Shown here in pieces: positions 22,797-31,465 of a stretch of 64,000 nt of DNA. The DNA is from DATARN01 sp963851105 (GTDB lineage Bacteria > Actinomycetota > Acidimicrobiia > Acidimicrobiales > Palsa-688): contig CAWKNP010000004.1 in NCBI GenBank assembly GCA_963851105.1, forward strand, positions 310,001 through 374,000, read 5' to 3'. Position 1 is the first letter of the stretch; each line of letters starts with the position of its first letter. The position numbers and the translations under genes are program-made. Under the pieces are notes generated by a model. The model saw only the letters and a program-made list of their open reading frames with translations. It had not been told where the DNA came from and ran no database searches.

Positions 22797-24059
22797 TCAG
22801 TGGTGGGGCTTGAGGATGTTGTTCAGGGCCTGGATGAGCGGATCCAGCAACGGGTTGAGCAGGTTTCCGAGCGGCCCCGGGAGCACAGGGACCGGCAGCT
22901 GCAGGACCGGCAGCTGCGGAGATGTCGGGGCGGTCACCGTCGGGTGCACCGGCCGGGGGTTGACAGGGGTCGTCGTGGTCGGGCCGGGCGTGGTCGGGCG
23001 GCTGCTCGGCCGGGTGGTGTTGGTGGTGGGGCCGGGCGTCGGCCCGATGGCGATCTGTGACGACGGTGTACCGGATGTGAACGGCAGCGCGGCCCGCCCG
23101 ATCGCGGCCAGAACGTCGTTGAGGACACCGGTCATGTCGGTCACGCCCTGGTCATAGGCCACGAAGCCCCATCCCGCCCCCTGGGCGAAGAACACCATTT
23201 CGGAGCCCAAGCGGTCGCCGAAGTTCCCCGTGGTGCCGCGCAGGGCGATGACCTCGGCGATGAGGTAGTCGCCGGGTTTGGCCGCGGCCGCGGCGCCGAT
23301 CGGCTGCTGCTGCTGGGCGCCGGCGAACGCCGCCACAAAGTCGGGGCGGCCGCTCAGGCCGGGCAGGATCTGCTGGTAAAAGGAGGCGTCCTTCCCCTCG
23401 TTGGCCGTCAACTGGGCGTTGAATCCGGTTGCCGCCGTAGCCAGTTGAGTCGACACGGCAGCCGCCGACGCCAGGTACTGGCGATCCCAGGAATCGCTGT
23501 CGGAGTACTTGAGGGGCGTCGCGGTGACCGGCAGGTGAGTATCGGGTGCCAGGACCACCTGGCGCGGGGCGGTGATATCGGCGGCGGGATTGCCGGGGAT
23601 GTCGAGGAAAGCGGTCGCCTTGTAGGACTTGGCGGTGAGTGTTGCGGCAGTCGAGATGTCCAAGCTGGCGACCCCTGAGGGCACGACCAGGGTGGCCCGC
23701 TGCGCCGCGATACGCACTTCGTTTTCGTTGGCCTGTATGAGGATCGCGCCCGCCGTCAGGCGCGGTGTCTTGTCCACCGTGAGCAGAGTGCCGGTACGCA
23801 GCTGGAGGACGTCTCCCGCCGTGAGGCTCACCGCCGCCTCGCCGGCGGTGACGCGGACCTGGTCGCCGGCATGGAGGACGTCGCCGCTGTGCGCCGCCCG
23901 GGCGCTGCCGTTGGCCGGCGTGACCTGCGCCTGCCCGTTGACCGTGAGGCGGGCGATCCCGTTGCTGCTGTGGCCGCATCCGGCGAGCCCAACTGCGATG
24001 ACAGCGGCCATGACGCCGGCGGGGATGGTGACGCGGCGACCGACGCCCATGGGCTTCAT
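22797..24059 (-). CDS. FecR-like lipoprotein
   Basis: A 420-residue protein with a lipoprotein signal (GVMAAVIAVGLAGC, lipobox ending at Cys 28). Residues about 35-165 look like a FecR-type beta domain (HAGDQVRVTAGEAAVSLTAG, then VLQLRTGTLLTVDKT), found in extracytoplasmic sensor and anchoring proteins. A middle helical part precedes a Pro/Thr-rich region (about 330-385) and a hydrophobic tail (VLPGPLGNLLNPLLDPLIQA). The ATG directly follows the TAA of the histidine kinase gene with no gap, implying translational coupling; it might supply an external sensing or tethering partner to the kinase. Partner and ligand are unknown. Confidence 0.7.
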   Translation of the reverse strand: MKPMGVGRRVTIPAGVMAAVIAVGLAGCGHSSNGIARLTVNGQAQVTPANGSARAAHSGDVLHAGDQVRVTAGEAAVSLTAGDVLQLRTGTLLTVDKTPRLTAGAILIQANENEVRIAAQRATLVVPSGVASLDISTAATLTAKSYKATAFLDIPGNPAADITAPRQVVLAPDTHLPVTATPLKYSDSDSWDRQYLASAAAVSTQLATAATGFNAQLTANEGKDASFYQQILPGLSGRPDFVAAFAGAQQQQPIGAAAAAKPGDYLIAEVIALRGTTGNFGDRLGSEMVFFAQGAGWGFVAYDQGVTDMTGVLNDVLAAIGRAALPFTSGTPSSQIAIGPTPGPTTNTTRPSSRPTTPGPTTTTPVNPRPVHPTVTAPTSPQLPVLQLPVPVLPGPLGNLLNPLLDPLIQALNNILKPHH

Positions 24060-26789
24060 TTAGTTGACCGAGCTCTGCAGCCGGCGTTGGTCGATCTCAG
24101 CCAATGTGGGTTCCGGCTCGCGCTCGGGTGGCAACGGCAAAGCGATCGTGAATGTCGATCCCCGGCCCGAGAGGGAGGTACATCTGACTGTACCGCCGTG
24201 CCCCTCGACAACCCGCTGGACAAGGCTGAGACCGAGGCCGAGGCCGCCGAACTGGCGGGTGTCGGAGCTGTCCCCCTGGACGAACTCGCCGAAGGCGGTG
24301 GCCTGCTCCTCGGGAGTCATGCCCTTGCCGCGGTCCATCACCGAGATTTCGAGCACGCGGACCGATCCGGGCCCGTTGGCGCTCGGCGCCGAGGCACCGG
24401 GGCCAAGGAAGCGGGGCGGCTCCTGGGGGGGGCGGCCGAGCGCGACCCCTGCGGTGACCGTCACCTGGGCGCCGCCGAGGGAGAACTTCACGGCGTTGTC
24501 GATGAGCTCGTCGATGGCCAGCGCCAGCCACCGGCGGTCGCCGTTGATCTGGGGAATGTCGTGCGCGATCTGGCTGGCAATCGTGCTCGGCGCCGCCAGC
24601 CGCTCGCTCCAGGGAACGACGACCGACTCGACAAGCTGGTGCACGTCAAGTGGTTCGGGGCGCAGCAGGACCCGCCCGGCGCCCGAGGAGGCGAAGAACT
24701 CCAGCATCTCCACCACCCGCAGCAGTCGCTTGGCCGACACGAGGATCTCCTCGTAGCAGACCTGGGCCCGCTCGACGGGAACGGATCGCCGCATCAGGAA
24801 GTCGGCGTAGCCCATGATCCCCGTCAGTGGCGTCCGCAGCTCGTGACCGACGCGGCTGAGGAACTCGGTCTTCATCCGCTCGACCTCACGCTCGCGCCGC
24901 AGGTCGCGCAGGACGAGTACCTGGCCCACGAGTTCGTTGCCCGGTCCTCGCAGCGCACCGGCGGAGACGGCGACGGGAAACTCGGTGCCGTTCTGCTCGA
25001 GGGCGGTCGCCAACATGCCCCAGCGCGACGGGCTCGGGGTGCGAAGGCGGGGACCGAGGGAACCGCCGTCCTCGTTGACCAGGATGACGACCTCATCGAC
25101 CGGCTCGCCGACCGCCTGCGCCGCGGTGACACCGGTCATCTCCTCGGCGGCCTGGTTGAAGTCAGTGATGTTGCCCCGAGCGTCGACGGCAACGAGGGCG
25201 TCGCCCATGCCCGCGACGACCGCTTCCATCCGGCTGCGGAGGCGCGTTTCGTCGTCGGCGGCCGACCTGAGGGCGCGCGTCTGCTCCTCGATGGAGTCGG
25301 CCATCGAATCGAAGGCGGCCCCAAGGACGCCGACCTCGTCGTCGCTGGTGATCCCGGACCGCTCGCCGCGCCGTCCGCTCTGAATGCTCTCCGCGACCAG
25401 GGTGAGTCGGCGAAGGCCGGCGGTGATGCGGTCGCCGATGACTACCGCCAACCCGAGAGCGATGAGCGTGCCGCCGAGGGCGATAAGGAAGAGGGTGCGG
25501 AAGAGCCGGTCGCGCGTGACAACGACCGCCGAGGTGGGGGTCGAGACAACGACGGCGCCGATGGCCGATTGCTGGTTGTCCGCCTGCTTGATCGGCTGGG
25601 CGGCAACGTACTGGCCCCCGATCACCCGGTTGACGGGCTGGCTGCTCCCCAGCACCGCCGCACCGATCGCGTTGAGGCTGCGGACCGGGGGCAACCGCCC
25701 CGCAATGGCCAGGACATTGCTCTGATCGACGATGGCCAGCGAGACTGTCTGGTCGTCGCGGTGGCGGCTGTCGAGATAGTCGTTGTCGAGGGGGCGAACG
25801 CGGAGCAGGTAGCCCACCGCGGTGGTGCCGTTGCCCTGGCTCTGGCAGAGGGGGTAGGCGGCGACCGCCATCACCTGCTTGCCGATGACGTACAGCGACC
25901 CGTTGGTGAGCTGGGTGCAAGCGGGCTGGAGGAGCGGGAGGCCGGCCAGGAACGTGGCGGGCCCGGGGTCGATCCCGACCTCGGCGATGATCCTGGCCCC
26001 CGCGGTCGGAGGGGCCGGCTGCGCGGGCGTCTGAATCGCCGCCGCCGGGGTGGGCGGGACCAGGAACTCGAGGCCGCCGACGGGATACAGGTTGTGCAGG
26101 ACGCCGAGGATCTGCTGCACCTGCGCAGTCGTCAGCTGGCCCTGGGTGAAGAGGAACAGTCCGGCGAGGCGCGCCGTCGGGATCTCGTTTTGGAAGCTCG
26201 TGGTCGCCAGGTTGGCTTCGGTGTTGGCGCGGGATTGAAGCCGGTTGAGCTCCTCGCGTTCGACGGAGGAGGAGAGGACCGCGGACAGGGCGACCGACAG
26301 CACCAGCACGACGAGGAGCAGCGTCCCTGCCGCGCTGGCGGCCACCCGGGCGGCGACCGAGCGGCGGCTGGCGACGAGGAGGGCGGCGCCAATCATGATG
26401 CTGCCGGCCGCCAGCGCGGCGTCGGATGCCCGACCGGCGCCGATGGCCTCGAGGACCACCGCGATCGTGCTACCGACCAGTCCGACCCAAAGAAGTTGGC
26501 GGGCCACCCCTCGGCCGCGCCACCACAGGACCGATCCGATGCCGAGGCCGACGATACCCGCGACCCGAAGGGCGATCACGATGGCCTCGTAATCCCCGCG
26601 TAGCAGGAGCGACCCGTGCGCGAACGCAGCCACGGCGGTGGCGAGGAAACCGATCGTCAGCGCCAGGCGCTCGGGGGGGCGGCTGGTCGTCAGCTCGTTG
26701 CGCAGGACGACGAGCGCGAGGCCGGCCGCCGCAACCAGGAAGGTCACGAACTCGGCGGCGAACTGGACCTGAGCGACGGTGGAGGTCAT
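24060..26789 (-). CDS. Membrane sensor histidine kinase (multi-TM, HAMP, PAS, HisKA, HATPase)
   Basis: A 909-residue kinase. The first 165 residues are several hydrophobic helices, then a transmembrane segment (TLLLVVLVLSVALSAVLSSS), an external sensor of about 230 residues, and a second anchor (LIALGGTLIALGLAVVIGDR) leading to HAMP. A PAS domain follows (GNITDFNQAAEEMTGVTAAQ). The HisKA motif is FLSRVGHELRTPLTGIMGYA and the ATPase boxes are ELIDNAVKFS, MDRGKGMTPEE and GLGLGLSLVQRVVEGHGG. No response-regulator gene adjoins it, so it is an orphan in this window. Its stop abuts the start of the lipoprotein gene. It is the first gene of the 26.8-17.5 kb run. Confidence 0.92.
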   Translation of the reverse strand: MTSTVAQVQFAAEFVTFLVAAAGLALVVLRNELTTSRPPERLALTIGFLATAVAAFAHGSLLLRGDYEAIVIALRVAGIVGLGIGSVLWWRGRGVARQLLWVGLVGSTIAVVLEAIGAGRASDAALAAGSIMIGAALLVASRRSVAARVAASAAGTLLLVVLVLSVALSAVLSSSVEREELNRLQSRANTEANLATTSFQNEIPTARLAGLFLFTQGQLTTAQVQQILGVLHNLYPVGGLEFLVPPTPAAAIQTPAQPAPPTAGARIIAEVGIDPGPATFLAGLPLLQPACTQLTNGSLYVIGKQVMAVAAYPLCQSQGNGTTAVGYLLRVRPLDNDYLDSRHRDDQTVSLAIVDQSNVLAIAGRLPPVRSLNAIGAAVLGSSQPVNRVIGGQYVAAQPIKQADNQQSAIGAVVVSTPTSAVVVTRDRLFRTLFLIALGGTLIALGLAVVIGDRITAGLRRLTLVAESIQSGRRGERSGITSDDEVGVLGAAFDSMADSIEEQTRALRSAADDETRLRSRMEAVVAGMGDALVAVDARGNITDFNQAAEEMTGVTAAQAVGEPVDEVVILVNEDGGSLGPRLRTPSPSRWGMLATALEQNGTEFPVAVSAGALRGPGNELVGQVLVLRDLRREREVERMKTEFLSRVGHELRTPLTGIMGYADFLMRRSVPVERAQVCYEEILVSAKRLLRVVEMLEFFASSGAGRVLLRPEPLDVHQLVESVVVPWSERLAAPSTIASQIAHDIPQINGDRRWLALAIDELIDNAVKFSLGGAQVTVTAGVALGRPPQEPPRFLGPGASAPSANGPGSVRVLEISVMDRGKGMTPEEQATAFGEFVQGDSSDTRQFGGLGLGLSLVQRVVEGHGGTVRCTSLSGRGSTFTIALPLPPEREPEPTLAEIDQRRLQSSVN

Positions 26790-26885
26790 AGACGAGGCGA
26801 GCGGAGCGTAGGTCTTAGGACGGGCACGAGCACGCTCAGGCCCTCCGATGACCGATTGATGTGCTTTTGGGGTTATTCAGTCGTT

Positions 26886-26895
26886 CCAATATTGG
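26886..26895. promoter_or_regulatory. Short palindrome upstream of the histidine kinase gene
   Basis: CCAATATTGG is a perfect 10-bp palindrome in an AT-richer patch about 100 bases upstream of the kinase start, so it may belong to its promoter region. The evidence is only symmetry and position. The remainder of 26790-27043 has no gene. Confidence 0.25.
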
Positions 26896-26991
26896 CATTT
26901 CCCGGGCGAAAACTGAGCGTCTTCATCATTGTGGACCCGAGAAAGCTGGTGTCGGAGTTTCACCGCTCTTTCTGATCTCAGCGGGGACCGC

Positions 26992-27030
26992 GCCGGGGAA
27001 CCCGGGACCTACAACCCCCTTTTCCCCGGC
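26992..27030 (-). terminator. Hairpin downstream of the PDZ-Lon protease gene
   Basis: GCCGGGGAA and TTCCCCGGC form a 9-bp perfect stem around a 21-base loop, 13 bases past the stop of the protease gene. No long T run follows, so this is a probable rather than certain terminator. Confidence 0.45.
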
Positions 27031-27043
27031 TGGTTGGTTGTCC

Positions 27044-28255
27044 TCAGCTGGAGAGTTGTGCGGGCGCGGGGGGAAGGCCCGACAGGTCGCCGCCGAGGGA
27101 CTTCAAGGTGTTCAGCGCCTCTTCGAGGGTCGTGACCTCGATCACCTTGACGTGGGAGCCGGCGTGCTGCTTCGCCACCTTGCCCTCGCCCTTGGGGACC
27201 AGGAAGGCGATGGCACCCGCCTTGCGGACGGCCACGGCCTTCTGGGCCACGCCACCGACGTCACCGACCGTCCCGTCGCCGTTGATCGTGCCTGTCACCG
27301 CAATGGTCTTGCCGCCGGTGATGTCACCGGTGCTCAGGTCGTCGATGATCTGCAGCGTGAACGAGAGACCCGCCGACGGTCCGCCGATGTTGCCCGGGTC
27401 GATTTTCACGTCGATCGGGAGGCTGGGCTGTTCCTTGGTGGTCGTGGCGATGCCGAGAAAAGCATGGGTCGTGGGTGTCGCGGCGTCGGCGGGCGCCGAA
27501 CCGAGGACGACCGTCTTGTCCTCGGTGCGAGTGGGTGACGACTTCTGCAGGGTGAACACGACCTTGTCGCCGGGCTTGTGGCGGCGGATGGCGGTGACCA
27601 ACTGGTCGTTCGACATGATCGGTGTGCCGTCGAACGCGACGATCACATCGCCGGGTGCGAGAAGATTGGCCGCCGGCGACTTCGCCACTACCGCGTCGAC
27701 CTCCGCGCCTTGACCGTTCAGGTTCACGGTGTATCCCAGCCGGCGCAGGGCGATGATCACCGCCGTCTGGGTCGAGTTCTGCATCTCGACGGCGTTGAGC
27801 TGGTTGAGCTGGCTCGGCGGCGTGTTGCCTGTCAGGTCCTGGACTTTCAACATCTGAATGTCGGAGTTCAATTTGTCGCTGATCCAGGTAAGTGGCCTGA
27901 CCGTGAGCAGGGAAACGGTGACCAGGAGGACGTGACCGGGGTGCTTGTGCGCCTTGTCGGGCGGGACGGTCACGTAGCGCTGAACCGACTGGGCGTCGCC
28001 GGGGGCGATGGCGTAATAGTTCGCTGTGTAGTGGTTTGCCACCGCATAACCAATGGCGAGAACCACAACAATGATCGCCACAGTCGGAAGGGGCCACCGG
28101 CGACGGCGATACGGTTGCTGCTCCTGCGGCTGGGGCGGCAGCCCCGGCGGCGGCGGTTCCGGCGTTTGCGACGTCTGTGGTGGCGTAGATGGCGGCGGCT
28201 GCGTGTCCGGGTCCGTGCCAAAGCCGTCCGGTACCATCGGATCGATCGTGGTCAC
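27044..28255 (-). CDS. YlbL-type PDZ and Lon-protease-domain membrane protein
   Basis: A 403-residue protein. A disordered Pro-rich N-terminus (to about 50) is followed by one membrane anchor (WPLPTVAIIVVVLAIGYAVA). A PDZ domain lies at about 190-265 (LLAPGDVIVAFDGTPIMSND), then a Lon S16 domain at about 285-390. The catalytic Ser is in GGPSAGLSFTLQ and the Lys 45 residues later in GGVAQKAVAVRKAG, the same spacing as in Lon. The AAA+ module is absent, as in B. subtilis YlbL. It would cleave proteins at the outer face of the membrane. GTG is the listed start; an in-frame ATG 6 codons on is possible. Confidence 0.9.
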   Translation of the reverse strand: MTTIDPMVPDGFGTDPDTQPPPSTPPQTSQTPEPPPPGLPPQPQEQQPYRRRRWPLPTVAIIVVVLAIGYAVANHYTANYYAIAPGDAQSVQRYVTVPPDKAHKHPGHVLLVTVSLLTVRPLTWISDKLNSDIQMLKVQDLTGNTPPSQLNQLNAVEMQNSTQTAVIIALRRLGYTVNLNGQGAEVDAVVAKSPAANLLAPGDVIVAFDGTPIMSNDQLVTAIRRHKPGDKVVFTLQKSSPTRTEDKTVVLGSAPADAATPTTHAFLGIATTTKEQPSLPIDVKIDPGNIGGPSAGLSFTLQIIDDLSTGDITGGKTIAVTGTINGDGTVGDVGGVAQKAVAVRKAGAIAFLVPKGEGKVAKQHAGSHVKVIEVTTLEEALNTLKSLGGDLSGLPPAPAQLSS

Positions 28256-28367
28256 GTTCGGGAGTCACCTTCTCATCGCGGCGGCCCGAGCACGAGCCGT
28301 GCGCAGGGGAGAGTCCGGCACAGCCTGCCATGAGCCGGGAGGGTAGAGATGGCAGTGGGTTGCCGGC

Positions 28368-30851
28368 ATGGCTGAGGACCGAGGCGCGACGGATGCCGTG
28401 GGAACGGCGGAGGTAACGGTCAGCCCGGCGCCAGAGGATGCGGTGGTTGATCGACAGGAGCCTTCAGTTGCGGGCGAGACTCCGGTTGTGACCCCTGTTG
28501 GCGGCGCGGGGGATCGGGTCGATTCGGGAGCGGATGCGTCTCTCGCCGTGGCACCCGAGGTCCCGCCCGAGGCGGTCCAGGTACTGCCCGCGCCCCCACC
28601 GTCAGGCGTCGACACACCCGGAACGGCGCTACCAGTAACTGGATCTCCCGTAGCGGCCGACGCGGGCGCGGCCTCCGAAGCCGCCAAGGCCGAAGCCGCC
28701 AAGGCCGAAGCCGCCCAAGCCGAAGCCGCCAAGGCCGAAGCCGCCAAGGCCGAAGCCGCCGCCGCCGAAGCCGCCCAAGGCCGAAGCCGCCGCCAAGCCG
28801 AAGCCGCCCAAGCCGAAGCCGCCCAAGCCGGCCGCCCAAGCCGAAGCCGCCCAAGCCGAAGCCGCCCAAGCCGAAGCCGCCCAAGCCGAAGCCGCCCAAG
28901 CCGAAGCCGCCAAGCCGAAGCCGCCCAAGCCGAAGCCGCCCAAGCCAAAGCCGCCGCCGCTGACACTCAAGATGCCACCGAGGTTGCGGCCGTGGCCGAA
29001 CCTGAGGCCCTCGTTGAGCTACCGCAAGCCCAGGCGCCAGACATATCGCCGGCCCCGCCACCGCACGCCCTGGCAACAGACATATCGCCGGTCGCGGTGT
29101 CGCTGGTCGAGGCGCCAGAAGAATCGCCCCTCGCGTCACCGCAGGCCGAGCCGCCAATCGCCGGTCCTCCTCGCGCTCCTGAGCCCGAATCGCAAGCTCA
29201 GGACGTCGAGATCGTTCCGGCAGCGTCGGTGGCCACGAAAGAGCCGCCCATCACCGGCGCCGGCGCCGAGATGTCGCCCCAGTCGCAGGCCGTCGAGCCA
29301 GCCGTTGGGCAGCCAGCGCCGACTGAGCCTGAAGCGCAGGCCGTCGCGGCCATTCTCGAGCCCGACCCAGCTGCCCAACCGCCCTCGGCGCTCGAAAGGC
29401 CTGAAGCCGATGTGACCGCTCCTTGGGCACCTGGGGAAGTGGCTCTCACAACCACGCTGTCGCCGCCGGCACAGGCACCACCATCGGCGCCACCGCAGCC
29501 GCCGCCATCAGCCGAAGCGGCGGCTGATGCGGCGACAACAGCGGAGGCCCCCACCTCTGGGCCCTCACCGCCGGCAGCACCGGCAGCACCGGCAGCACCG
29601 GCAGCACCGGCAGCACCGGCAGCACCGGCAGCACCGGCAGCACCGGCAGCACCGGCAGCACCGGCAGCACCGGCAGCACCGGCAGCGGAGACACAACCCG
29701 AGCCGGCGCCCACTCCGGCGGCCCCGCCGCCGACAGCACCCACGCCCGCTACCCACGCCGAGGCCGTGCCAACTCAGGAGGCGGCGCCCGTACCAGCGGA
29801 CATGCCTCAGCCTGACCCGTCAGCGGATTCGACACCCCCGCCGGCGCCGGCCACTCCGGAACCGCCGCCACCACCGCCAATTCCCTCATCAAGCTCATCG
29901 GCCTCCGACGGCGCTAGAACCCTCGGGCCCGAGGTCGGCGAACCGGACACTGGGCTGACGCTGCCTTCTTTCCTGCGGGCCCTGCCACCGCTGCCAACAC
30001 CGCCGCAGGTTCTCCCTCCGCCGCCTCCGCCACCGGCACCACCCCGTCCGACCCAATCGCCAGCTCCGGCCGCACCAGCTCCAGCCGTCGACACGCAAGC
30101 AACCAAAGCCGCGCCCGTCGTTCCACCACCTCCCCCAGTGGCGAAGGCCGACAAACAAACACCGGCGGCAACGATCCCTTCGCCGCAACCGCCGCCACCA
30201 CCAGTACCGCCGCCACCACCACCGGCGACGCCGGCCGTCGTGGCTCCCCCGCCCGCCGCAACGACATCCGAACCGGCGCCCACCAAAACCCTCCCGCCCC
30301 CGGCGCCCCCGGCCCCACAGACGGCCGAGGCGCAGACGACCCCACTGGTCACGCCGTCGGGACCCGAGGCGCCTAACGCTCCGGCGATGCCGCCGGCACA
30401 ACCCGCCACCCTTTCTCCTCCCCCGGCTCGGCAACCACCATCGCCCGGTCCGACTCACATCGCGCCACCCGGTGCGCCCCCCGTCCCGGCGCATTCAGCA
30501 GCAGGCTTGGGCTACCCACCCCTACCGCAGGCTCCGGCGCGCCCGCGACCGCCGACCACGGTGCCCCGGGAGCCCGTTGCCGCCGGTCGCCAGAGCGGTC
30601 CGACGCCAGGCCCCCTTACTCGGCCCGACAACGCAGTCACCCTCCCCACCTCCACCCTCCCCGGATCGCCGGCCGCCCGAGGCCGCATGGAGGCCCGCCG
30701 GCTGCGCGACCCGATCGGCGCGTGGCGTCGAATTCGATCGATGATCGAACTGCTCGTGACGACGGTCGTGCTCGGCCTGTTGCTGGCCGGCATCCTGGCG
30801 GCCGCGATCGGCGCCATCGTGCTGGCCCTTCAACATGCCCTGAATGGCTGA
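28368..30851 (+). CDS. Low-complexity Ala/Pro-rich protein with C-terminal membrane anchor
   Basis: An 827-residue protein of unknown function. Residues about 104-200 are a repeat array based on AEAAK/AEAAQ, interrupted by a block read out of phase as RPSRSRPSRS. A PAA array follows at about residues 403-442, and the middle and end are Pro-rich with PPPPPP runs. The C-terminal 45 residues hold one hydrophobic segment (LLVTTVVLGLLLAGILAAAI), so the long disordered part is tethered to the membrane. Minus-strand frames here (GFGLGG repeats) are shadows. The frame stays open despite the repeats, and the stop overlaps the start of the HEAT-repeat gene by 8 bases, supporting its reality. Confidence 0.65.
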   Translation: MAEDRGATDAVGTAEVTVSPAPEDAVVDRQEPSVAGETPVVTPVGGAGDRVDSGADASLAVAPEVPPEAVQVLPAPPPSGVDTPGTALPVTGSPVAADAGAASEAAKAEAAKAEAAQAEAAKAEAAKAEAAAAEAAQGRSRRQAEAAQAEAAQAGRPSRSRPSRSRPSRSRPSRSRPSRSRQAEAAQAEAAQAKAAAADTQDATEVAAVAEPEALVELPQAQAPDISPAPPPHALATDISPVAVSLVEAPEESPLASPQAEPPIAGPPRAPEPESQAQDVEIVPAASVATKEPPITGAGAEMSPQSQAVEPAVGQPAPTEPEAQAVAAILEPDPAAQPPSALERPEADVTAPWAPGEVALTTTLSPPAQAPPSAPPQPPPSAEAAADAATTAEAPTSGPSPPAAPAAPAAPAAPAAPAAPAAPAAPAAPAAPAAPAAPAAETQPEPAPTPAAPPPTAPTPATHAEAVPTQEAAPVPADMPQPDPSADSTPPPAPATPEPPPPPPIPSSSSSASDGARTLGPEVGEPDTGLTLPSFLRALPPLPTPPQVLPPPPPPPAPPRPTQSPAPAAPAPAVDTQATKAAPVVPPPPPVAKADKQTPAATIPSPQPPPPPVPPPPPPATPAVVAPPPAATTSEPAPTKTLPPPAPPAPQTAEAQTTPLVTPSGPEAPNAPAMPPAQPATLSPPPARQPPSPGPTHIAPPGAPPVPAHSAAGLGYPPLPQAPARPRPPTTVPREPVAAGRQSGPTPGPLTRPDNAVTLPTSTLPGSPAARGRMEARRLRDPIGAWRRIRSMIELLVTTVVLGLLLAGILAAAIGAIVLALQHALNG
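28675..28960 (+). repeat. GCCGAAGCCGCCAAG / GCCGAAGCCGCCCAA tandem array
   Basis: A 15-base unit (coding AEAAK or AEAAQ) is repeated about 18 times with small insertions and deletions. Around 28784-28830 and 28912-28916 the register shifts, so the middle block is translated in another frame, yet the original frame is regained afterwards. Confidence 0.85.
29571..29688 (+). repeat. CCGGCAGCA nonamer tandem array
   Basis: About 13 nearly perfect copies of the 9-base unit CCGGCAGCA encode repeated PAA inside the Ala/Pro-rich protein. The unit length is a multiple of three, so copy-number change would alter protein length without breaking the frame. Confidence 0.9.
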
Positions 30852-31443
30852 GAAGACCGCCGAGGTCGTCGCCCGCCGGCGCCGGATCGCTCTCGCCGGT
30901 CATCAGGGTGACGAAGCGATCGCTCGGGAGGGGCTGTCTGATCCTGACGGCGACGTGCGAGCTACCGCGCTCGGCGCCCTCCAGCGGATCGGCGTCCTGC
31001 AGGTGTCCGACGTCACCGCCGCCATGTCGGACCCGGCCTCGGTCGTGCGTCGCCGGGCCTGTGAGGTCAGTGCGATCCTTCCCATCTCTCATGTCCTCGC
31101 GAATCTCGGCGACTCCGATGCCCTGGTCGTGGAAGCGGCGTGCTTCGCAGTCGGGGAACGAAGCCAGGATTCTGAAGGACGGGCGGTACCCGACCTCGCC
31201 CGAATCGCAACTGACCATGACGACCCGCTGTGCCGGGAAGCCGCTGTCGCGGCCCTCGGCGCCATCGGTCACCCCGCCGGGCTGCCGACGATCCTGGCGG
31301 CCCTCGACGACAAGCCCGCCATCCGCCGCCGGGCGGTCATCGCACTTGCTCCCTTCGATGGCCCCGAGGTCACCGAGGCTCTCGCCAAGGCGAAAACCGA
31401 CCGGGACTGGCAGGTCCGGCAGGCAGCCGAAGACCTGTCCTGA
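30844..31443 (+). CDS. HEAT-repeat protein
   Basis: A 199-residue all-helical protein made of HEAT repeats: DEAIAREGLSDPDGDVRATA, then VTAAMSDPASVVRRRACEVS, LARIATDHDDPLCREAAVAA and ILAALDDKPAIRRRAVIALA. The D-x-x-x-x-V/IRR-x-A pattern recurs about every 31 residues. Such small solenoids bind partner proteins or act as phycobilin-lyase-like scaffolds; no partner is identifiable. The ATG lies inside the 3' end of the Ala/Pro-rich gene (8-base overlap), so the two are co-translated and may work together at the membrane. Confidence 0.82.
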   Translation: MAEKTAEVVARRRRIALAGHQGDEAIAREGLSDPDGDVRATALGALQRIGVLQVSDVTAAMSDPASVVRRRACEVSAILPISHVLANLGDSDALVVEAACFAVGERSQDSEGRAVPDLARIATDHDDPLCREAAVAALGAIGHPAGLPTILAALDDKPAIRRRAVIALAPFDGPEVTEALAKAKTDRDWQVRQAAEDLS

Positions 31444-31444
31444 A

Positions 31445-31465
31445 CAATCCCGGGAAACGGGATTG
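31445..31465 (+). terminator. Hairpin after the HEAT-repeat gene
   Basis: CAATCCCG-GGAAA-CGGGATTG is a perfect 8-bp stem with a 5-base loop, one base after the stop codon. It lacks a T run but its position fits a terminator or an mRNA-stabilising end. Confidence 0.5.

Noticed and set aside
21916..23157. A 413-residue plus-strand frame across the DivIVA/lipoprotein boundary
   Set aside because: It is antisense to two supported genes and to the gap between them, with no ribosome-binding site or domain.
23871..26603. A 910-residue open frame on the plus strand opposite the histidine kinase
   Set aside because: It is the antisense shadow of a gene with complete kinase motifs; its own sequence is Asp/Gly/Arg-rich low complexity.
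28629..28970. GFGLGG-type glycine-rich protein on the minus strand, resembling a PE_PGRS-like or adhesive repeat
   Set aside because: It is the reverse complement of the AEAAK repeat array; only the plus-strand frame continues through flanking unique sequence to a C-terminal anchor and an overlapping next gene.
28675..29688. Possible CRISPR array in the repeat-rich region
   Set aside because: Units are 15 and 9 bases, directly tandem with no spacers, and lie inside a coding frame; there are no cas genes.
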